NCBI GenBank assembly: GCA_038241095.1
Contig: JBBRGB010000042.1
Coordinates: forward strand, 1-17,146
DNA length: 17,146 nt
Source: JBBDMX01 sp038241095
Lineage (GTDB): Bacteria > Planctomycetota > Phycisphaerae > Phycisphaerales > Phycisphaeraceae
Direction: 5' to 3'
Shown: positions 12,965 to 17,146 of the stretch, piece by piece
Position numbering within the stretch: the stretch's first letter is position 1
Layout: each line of letters opens with the position of its first letter
Translations under genes and position numbers: made by a program
Notes under the pieces: generated by a model
Database searches by the model: none
What the model was told of the DNA's origin: nothing
The model's input: only the letters and a program-made list of their open reading frames with translations

Positions 12965-14416
12965 ATGAAACTGACCCTCGATTTCGACACCCCCGCCGCC
13001 CTGCCCCTCAACCCCATCTGGCGCTTCGGTGCCAACACCTGCCACGCGCCGCTCTGGCTGCGGGACGATCTCTTGGGCCAACTTCGCACCATGCGCCGCG
13101 ACCTGGGTTTCCAATACATCCGCGCCCACGGCCTGCTCTGCGACCGCATGAACATCCTCCAGCCCAACGGCTCCTTCGATTTCACCTTGGTGGGCCAAGC
13201 CTTTGACCGCCTGCTGGCCACCGGGCTGCGGCCGTTCCTCGAACTTTCGCACCTGCCATCCAAAATGTCCCGCATCGAGAAAAACATCACTGCTTACAAC
13301 TTCTACGGCGGGCCGCCCAAGGACTGGAAACAGTGGTACCGACTCATCAAGGGGTTGATCACCTTCCTGCACGACCGTTACGGTGAAGCCGAGCTGCGGC
13401 AATGGTATTTCGAGGTCTGGAACGAACCCGACCTGGCCTTCTGGAGCGGCACCCAGGCGGAGTATTTCAAGCTCTACGATCTGGCGGCCAAGGCGGTCAA
13501 AGAAGTCTGCCCCGCATTCCGCATCGGTGGCCCGGCAACCTCCAAAACCGCCTGGATCGGCGAGTTCCTGACGCACATCGCCAAGCCAAGCAAGGACTTC
13601 GGCTTGGACATGCCCCGCTGCGACTTCATCGCCACCCACGCCTACCCCAGCGACCTGGCGTTTGTCGATTCGGATCGCGGGGCCGTGAAACTGCAAAACT
13701 CCAACATCATGCTCACCCTCTTCAAGGAGGTGCGGGAGAAGGTGGACGCGGCCTTGGGCAAGGATTTCCCCGTCATCTGCGGCGAGTGGAACTCCTCGGC
13801 GGGTCCCTTGGTGGAGAACCACGACGAGTGCAACAATGCCGCCTACATCGCCAAGACACTCGTCGAGCTTTCGACGGTCTGCCAAGGGTCGCTCTATTGG
13901 GACGCCTCGGACATTTACGAGGAATGCCGCTTCCATTACGAGCCATTTCACGGTGGCTACGGGATCATGACGGTCAACGACCTGCCCAAGAGTTCGTTCC
14001 ACGCCTTCGCGTTCCTGCGTGAGCACGTTGGCCAGGCGATCCACGTCAAGACCAGCGGCAAGACGCCCGAAGGCCTGGGCTGGCTGGCGAGCAGGGATGA
14101 GGAAATGGCGCGGGTGCTGTTGTACTACTACCGCGAGCCAACCCCCGCCGGGGCCAAAGCCAAGGCGGTCAAGGTGCAGTTGGCTGGCGCGGGACTGGGC
14201 AAGGGTGCCAAGCCGGTGGAGGTTAAACGGGTGACGCCCGGCCAAGGCAGCGCCTACGAAACTTGGCTGGCGCTGGGCAAGCCCGCATACCTGACGATGC
14301 CGATTCTTCAGCAACTCCAAGCCGCCAGCGAACCGATGCGGGAGATGGTGGACTTGAGCGCCGACTCACTGACCATCGAACCGGGCACGATTTTGCAGGT
14401 CAGTTGGCGGTTGTGA
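12965..14416 (+). CDS. Intracellular GH39-type glycoside hydrolase (beta-xylosidase/iduronidase-like)
   Basis: The 483-residue product shows the TIM-barrel signature of clan GH-A, family 39: FGANTCHAPLWLRDDL, LGFQYIRAHGLLCDRM (strand 1-2 region), PFLELSHLPS, the acid/base Glu154 in WYFEVWNEPDLAFW, and the nucleophile Glu274 in FPVICGEWNSSAG. THAYPSD lies between them. A beta-rich C-terminal part from about 370 (LGWLASRDEEMARVLLYYY) resembles the accessory domain of GH39 enzymes. GH39 enzymes release xylose or similar sugars with retention. There is no signal peptide, so substrates must be small sugars taken up from outside. The ATG at 12965 lacks a clear ribosome site. The upstream neighbour is an MFS transporter of an exporter-like type, so a working link is uncertain. 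Confidence 0.85.
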   Translation: MKLTLDFDTPAALPLNPIWRFGANTCHAPLWLRDDLLGQLRTMRRDLGFQYIRAHGLLCDRMNILQPNGSFDFTLVGQAFDRLLATGLRPFLELSHLPSKMSRIEKNITAYNFYGGPPKDWKQWYRLIKGLITFLHDRYGEAELRQWYFEVWNEPDLAFWSGTQAEYFKLYDLAAKAVKEVCPAFRIGGPATSKTAWIGEFLTHIAKPSKDFGLDMPRCDFIATHAYPSDLAFVDSDRGAVKLQNSNIMLTLFKEVREKVDAALGKDFPVICGEWNSSAGPLVENHDECNNAAYIAKTLVELSTVCQGSLYWDASDIYEECRFHYEPFHGGYGIMTVNDLPKSSFHAFAFLREHVGQAIHVKTSGKTPEGLGWLASRDEEMARVLLYYYREPTPAGAKAKAVKVQLAGAGLGKGAKPVEVKRVTPGQGSAYETWLALGKPAYLTMPILQQLQAASEPMREMVDLSADSLTIEPGTILQVSWRL

Positions 14417-14460
14417 GGCAACTGGCACAAATCATCAGAAACGAGTCGTAATAGCGCGCG

Positions 14461-14483
14461 AAAAAACCCCGGCTGGGCGGGGT
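14461..14483 (-). terminator. Rho-independent terminator for rpmH
   Basis: Read on the minus strand: ACCCCG, loop CCCAGC, CGGGGT, then a run of T bases (A14461-14465 on the plus strand). It lies about 85 bases past the rpmH stop. A G+C stem of six pairs with a following T-run is the standard form. On the plus strand it follows the glycosidase stop by 44 bases but has no T-run there (CTTGTGTG), so it serves mainly the minus strand. Confidence 0.7.
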
Positions 14484-14568
14484 CTTGTGTGCGTTAACGA
14501 TTGGCGCGGGTCTCTGCCGGTCATCCACCCGTACAAACCTTGGATGAAATCACGGCGAGGTGCGGCGT

Positions 14569-14718
14569 TTAGAACTTACGACGAACACTGAGGCTGCGAC
14601 CGAGGCGACGCTTGGCGTTGATGGTCGCCCGGCCGTTCTTGGTCCTCATGCGGGTGCGGAACCCGTGCTTGTGGGCTCGTTTGACCAGACTGCGACGCTT
14701 GGGGTAATGGGTGGACAT
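14569..14718 (-). CDS. rpmH: 50S ribosomal protein L34
   Basis: A 49-residue basic protein starting MSTHYPKRRSLVKRAHKHG, with the L34 core GFRTRMRTKNGRATINAKRR and ending LGRSLSVRRKF. The GFRxRMxTKxGR block is the family mark. L34 lies at the peptide-exit side of the large ribosomal subunit. ATG 14718 has GGAG (14732-14729) ten bases upstream. The frame is too short for common length cut-offs but leaves little doubt. It lies 61 bases after the stop of the propeller gene on the same strand. In many bacteria rpmH is followed by rnpA and sits near dnaA; here a terminator and convergent gene come next, so it is an orphan copy of the gene in terms of place. Confidence 0.95.
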   Translation of the reverse strand: MSTHYPKRRSLVKRAHKHGFRTRMRTKNGRATINAKRRLGRSLSVRRKF

Positions 14719-14757
14719 TGGCAATCAACTCCGTCGTTTCATGGCGTCCCGACATGC

Positions 14758-14779
14758 GGGGCGGGGGGGGCGTGGGGGG
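14758..14779 (+). other. G-tract between rpmH and the propeller gene
   Basis: Runs of four, eight and six G bases separated by C and CGT on the plus strand. The long run could supply two G-tracts, so a four-tract quadruplex is possible. It abuts the TAG stop (14782-14780, minus) of the propeller gene; transcripts of the minus-strand genes carry the C-rich complement. Confidence 0.4.
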
Positions 14780-17146
14780 CTATTTCACGTCGATCATCAG
14801 CGATTCGTATTTCGCGTTGCCTTGGGCATCGGTCGCACGCAGGGTCACCACATGCGGGCCTGAGGCAAGATCGGCAATCTTAACAGCGACGGTTTCTTTT
14901 GTCGAGTCGAAGATCAGGTCATCAGGCAGGGCCTGTTGCCAGTCCTTGGTGGTGTCCACGGCAAAGTGCAGGGATTGCACGATGGAAAGCTTGTCCGTGA
15001 CGGTCAGGGCCAGGGTCAATATCCGCCCTTGAAGCGCCTGTTTGACGATCTCGATGGCGGGCGGGGTGTTGTCCACCATGACCGGGTCGCTCAAGCGTGA
15101 GACGGTCCGCGCCATGCCGGCGGGGTTGTCGGGGCCATCACTGGCGGTCACGCGGAGCAGATACCGGCCATCGGGCACGCGGCGCACGGCCCACTCGTGA
15201 CTCGTCTCGCTGACATCCTCCGCCAGGGGCAACCACTTGTCGCTGCCGGCGGGCTGGTATTCGAGCGTGTATTTGAGCTGATCCTCGTTGGGATCGTGCG
15301 CCTGCCATTCGATTTGCAGAGTCGCCGGCGCTTCGGGAACTTCACCGGCGGCAACGGGGACCTTGCCACCGGGGCCTTGACCGGGGCCACCCCCTTGCGG
15401 CTGGGCATACGCGGCGTGGACGGAAGCGATCACCGGCTTCAAGTTGGGCATCACATAGGCCAACTCAACCTTCTGCGCCACCGGCGACACCGCGCCATCC
15501 CCAGCCAGTGTCAGGCGATATTGCAGGAACCGCGCCGGCGGGCTGAGCACATCCAACGGCCTCGGAGCCAAAGCACCCACAGTCGCATCGGGTTTGAGTT
15601 CTCCGGAATCCAGCCAAGACGACCAACCTTCATCCTCGGAATCGCCCACATTGCCGCTGCGAGTCTGCACCTTGATGGCGGTCTGGCCCGGCAAGTCGGC
15701 TGTCAAGTGCAACTTGCCCCAGAGGCTTATCTGCGTGGCGTCGAGCACCGGACTGGTGAACTCGCCTTCCTTGGCAAAGCCTTTTTCAAGCAGCACCAGC
15801 GTGGCGGGATTGGCCGTGCCCAGCAGCACCCGGCCATCGTTTTGCGCGATCATGGCGGGAATCTGTTGCGGCTCAAGATCGACCAGAATGGTGGTTTCCT
15901 CGGCGGCGGGATCGACGCGGTAAAGCTGGCCCTCGCTGCCAGTGGCCACCAACAGACGGTCAGCGTTGGCCGGGTCGGGCACGATGCGCAGGATCATCAC
16001 CGATTCGCGGAAAACTTCTTGAACGAAGCCCAGCGAATCGATGCGATAAACGGCGTTTCCAGCTTCGTTTCCATCCCCCATGCCCCCGTCGCTGCCTCCT
16101 GGGCCTCCCCCAGCACTGGGCATGTTGTTCATGGGCATTCGCGGTGGGCCGAACTGCGGGGCGGCATCCGGATCCTGGGCTGGCGGAGTCGGTTTCCCAT
16201 CCGTCGCCAAAAGTCTGGCTTCGATGAGTTGTCGCAAGGCATCGTGATGAGCCGCCGAATTGATGGGTGGCTTTTCATGGATTGCCGGTGCATTGGCCGC
16301 GGGGGTTTCATTGGCGTGTTCGGCTTTTTCGGCAGGTTCTTGCGGTTCGGGCTTGGGCGGGACGTTGGGCAAGTCGCCGGGTTCCACCGGGGCCGCGGGA
16401 GGCTCCGCAGGGTCGGCTTTGGGGGCTTGCTGGCCATCGGGACGACCCTGTGGCGAATCCCCCAACGCCACCAACCGGCCTGGGTGGGCCTGCTCGGCGT
16501 CGGCGGTGCCAGCGAAAACAGTACCATCAGGGCGAACGTAAAGTGCCCCGATTTCCGGTTCGGGAGCGTCAAAGAGGACGAAGGCTTGGGGCGTGAGCCG
16601 ACCGTCGGCGTCGGCCTTGGGGCCAAGGGTGACACGATAGACCAAGCCATCAGTATCACTACCAACATAGAGTCGGTTTTGAGCGTCGCTGGCCAGACAA
16701 AGTAGGTTGGCTTGGCGAGTGTCGAGAATCAAACGCACGCCGGCGGGCCAGACGATGACTTCGGGGGCGGCTTTTTCATTCTCAATCACATCTTGTTTCT
16801 CGTCAACGATGGGCTTCTCGACGACGGGCTTTAATTCCGCCAGCGTCACTTCCAACAGTTGGCCCTCGATGCCTGTGGCGAGAAAGACCTTGCCGTCCAC
16901 GACCCGCATGTCCCAGATGTAGCGGACTTCGGGCAGTTCCAACAGCGTGACGGGGCCATCGGCCCGAAGCTCCATGAGCTTGCAAGGCTCACCCGACACC
17001 GCCAGCAGCAGATGACCGGCGGGGCTTATATCAAGTGCGAAAATCTGGCTTTCGGGCAGCTCCAGGGCATCGGTGATTTTGCCATCCCGCCAAGTCAGCA
17101 ACCGCCCTTCAGGCCCGGCGGCGACATAGACCTCATCACCCAAGGC
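14780..17146 (-). CDS. Large beta-propeller-like protein with Pro/Ala linker and Fn3-like C-terminus (5' end outside window)
   Basis: The frame is open to the window edge, so the true N-terminus lies beyond 17146; at least 788 codons are visible. Short repeats typical of a propeller appear: VYVAAGPEGRLLTW, KVFLATGIEGQLLEV, LYVGSDTDGLVYRV, VFAGTADAEQ, LLVATGSEGQLYRVD and VLLGTANPATLVLLE. A low-complexity Pro, Ala and Glu linker (about residues 221-334 of the visible part) interrupts them. A sandwich-like block follows (from about 463, EFTSPVLDATQISLWGKL ... SWLDSGELK), then an Fn3-like domain with WQAHDPNEDQLKYTLEYQ and PDGRYLLRVTASDGPDNP (about 604-690), and a final beta segment ending LRATDAQGNAKYESLMIDVK. 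This build fits a secreted or envelope protein of planctomycete type; function unknown. rpmH lies 61 bases downstream, perhaps on the same transcript. Confidence 0.75.
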   Translation of the reverse strand, partial: ALGDEVYVAAGPEGRLLTWRDGKITDALELPESQIFALDISPAGHLLLAVSGEPCKLMELRADGPVTLLELPEVRYIWDMRVVDGKVFLATGIEGQLLEVTLAELKPVVEKPIVDEKQDVIENEKAAPEVIVWPAGVRLILDTRQANLLCLASDAQNRLYVGSDTDGLVYRVTLGPKADADGRLTPQAFVLFDAPEPEIGALYVRPDGTVFAGTADAEQAHPGRLVALGDSPQGRPDGQQAPKADPAEPPAAPVEPGDLPNVPPKPEPQEPAEKAEHANETPAANAPAIHEKPPINSAAHHDALRQLIEARLLATDGKPTPPAQDPDAAPQFGPPRMPMNNMPSAGGGPGGSDGGMGDGNEAGNAVYRIDSLGFVQEVFRESVMILRIVPDPANADRLLVATGSEGQLYRVDPAAEETTILVDLEPQQIPAMIAQNDGRVLLGTANPATLVLLEKGFAKEGEFTSPVLDATQISLWGKLHLTADLPGQTAIKVQTRSGNVGDSEDEGWSSWLDSGELKPDATVGALAPRPLDVLSPPARFLQYRLTLAGDGAVSPVAQKVELAYVMPNLKPVIASVHAAYAQPQGGGPGQGPGGKVPVAAGEVPEAPATLQIEWQAHDPNEDQLKYTLEYQPAGSDKWLPLAEDVSETSHEWAVRRVPDGRYLLRVTASDGPDNPAGMARTVSRLSDPVMVDNTPPAIEIVKQALQGRILTLALTVTDKLSIVQSLHFAVDTTKDWQQALPDDLIFDSTKETVAVKIADLASGPHVVTLRATDAQGNAKYESLMIDVK

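Noticed and set aside
12932..14320. 462-codon minus-strand open frame opposite the GH39-type gene
   Set aside because: It is a shadow of the plus-strand gene, which has both catalytic motifs.
14461..14483. Terminator of the GH39-type gene
   Set aside because: On the plus strand the stem is followed by CTTGTGTG, not a T-run; the T-run is on the minus strand, so it was assigned to rpmH.
15197..16705. 502-codon plus-strand open frame opposite the propeller gene
   Set aside because: Its composition is that of an antisense frame (Arg, Gly and His rich) with no recognisable domain; the minus-strand reading has clear propeller repeats.

Overview
The window is a stretch of high-GC bacterial chromosome with fourteen coding regions. 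Ten read rightward (1-10191 and 11516-14416) and the remaining four lie in a minus-strand trio or pair (10209-11314 and 14569-17146, the latter holding rpmH and a gene that runs off the right edge; the trio is a toxin-antitoxin pair and a response regulator). Gene content suggests a planctomycete, possibly of the Phycisphaerae: a sulfatase, a URO-D-like methyltransferase-fold protein, ArnT-like GT-C transferases of the YHxDE type, a secreted conserved protein with no assignable family, and intergenic spacers full of short-period repeats (ACACGAAG, GTCTTGA, TCACCnnn). Several genes lack a clear Shine-Dalgarno site. The phylum call is inference from this style, not from a marker-gene comparison.

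Layout. 1-279: C-terminal end of a sulfatase. 387-1457: URO-D superfamily protein. 1673-2305: secreted protein of unknown function. 2530-3522: YggS/PLPBP-type PLP-binding protein with an unusual internal insert. 3779-5506 and 5701-7413: two tandem paralogous membrane glycosyltransferases. 7621-8895: ribonuclease D. 9016-10191: cytosolic GT-B-like glycosyltransferase. 10209-10726 (minus): YgiT-type zinc-finger antitoxin and DUF4258 toxin candidates. 10778-11314 (minus): stand-alone receiver-domain protein. 11516-12880: MFS exporter. 12965-14416: intracellular GH39-type glycosidase. 14569-14718 (minus): ribosomal protein L34, only 49 residues. 14780-17146 (minus): a large beta-propeller-like protein that starts beyond the window.

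No gene-free stretch exceeds 300 bases, but the spacers are the most interesting part. Two of them (2306-2529 and 7414-7620) carry the same composite element: a 42-nt hairpin with compensatory base changes between the copies, followed by five or six in-register TCACCnnn octamers, placed about 50 nt after one stop codon and 60-75 nt before the next start. A third spacer (8896-9015) has the octamers without the hairpin. Two other spacers hold long inverted repeats: 32-bp arms built of GTCTTGA heptamers (3524-3752), and a 27-bp pair whose arms are themselves covarying hairpins (5552-5629).

The genes do not form one pathway. Most look like single transcription units or pairs. The functional clusters that can be argued are the tandem GT-C pair, the overlapping toxin-antitoxin pair, possibly the MFS exporter with the GH39 glycosidase, and possibly the propeller gene with rpmH. 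I found no CRISPR array, tRNA, rRNA, insertion sequence or phage gene. The candidate for something undescribed is the hairpin-plus-octamer intergenic element.
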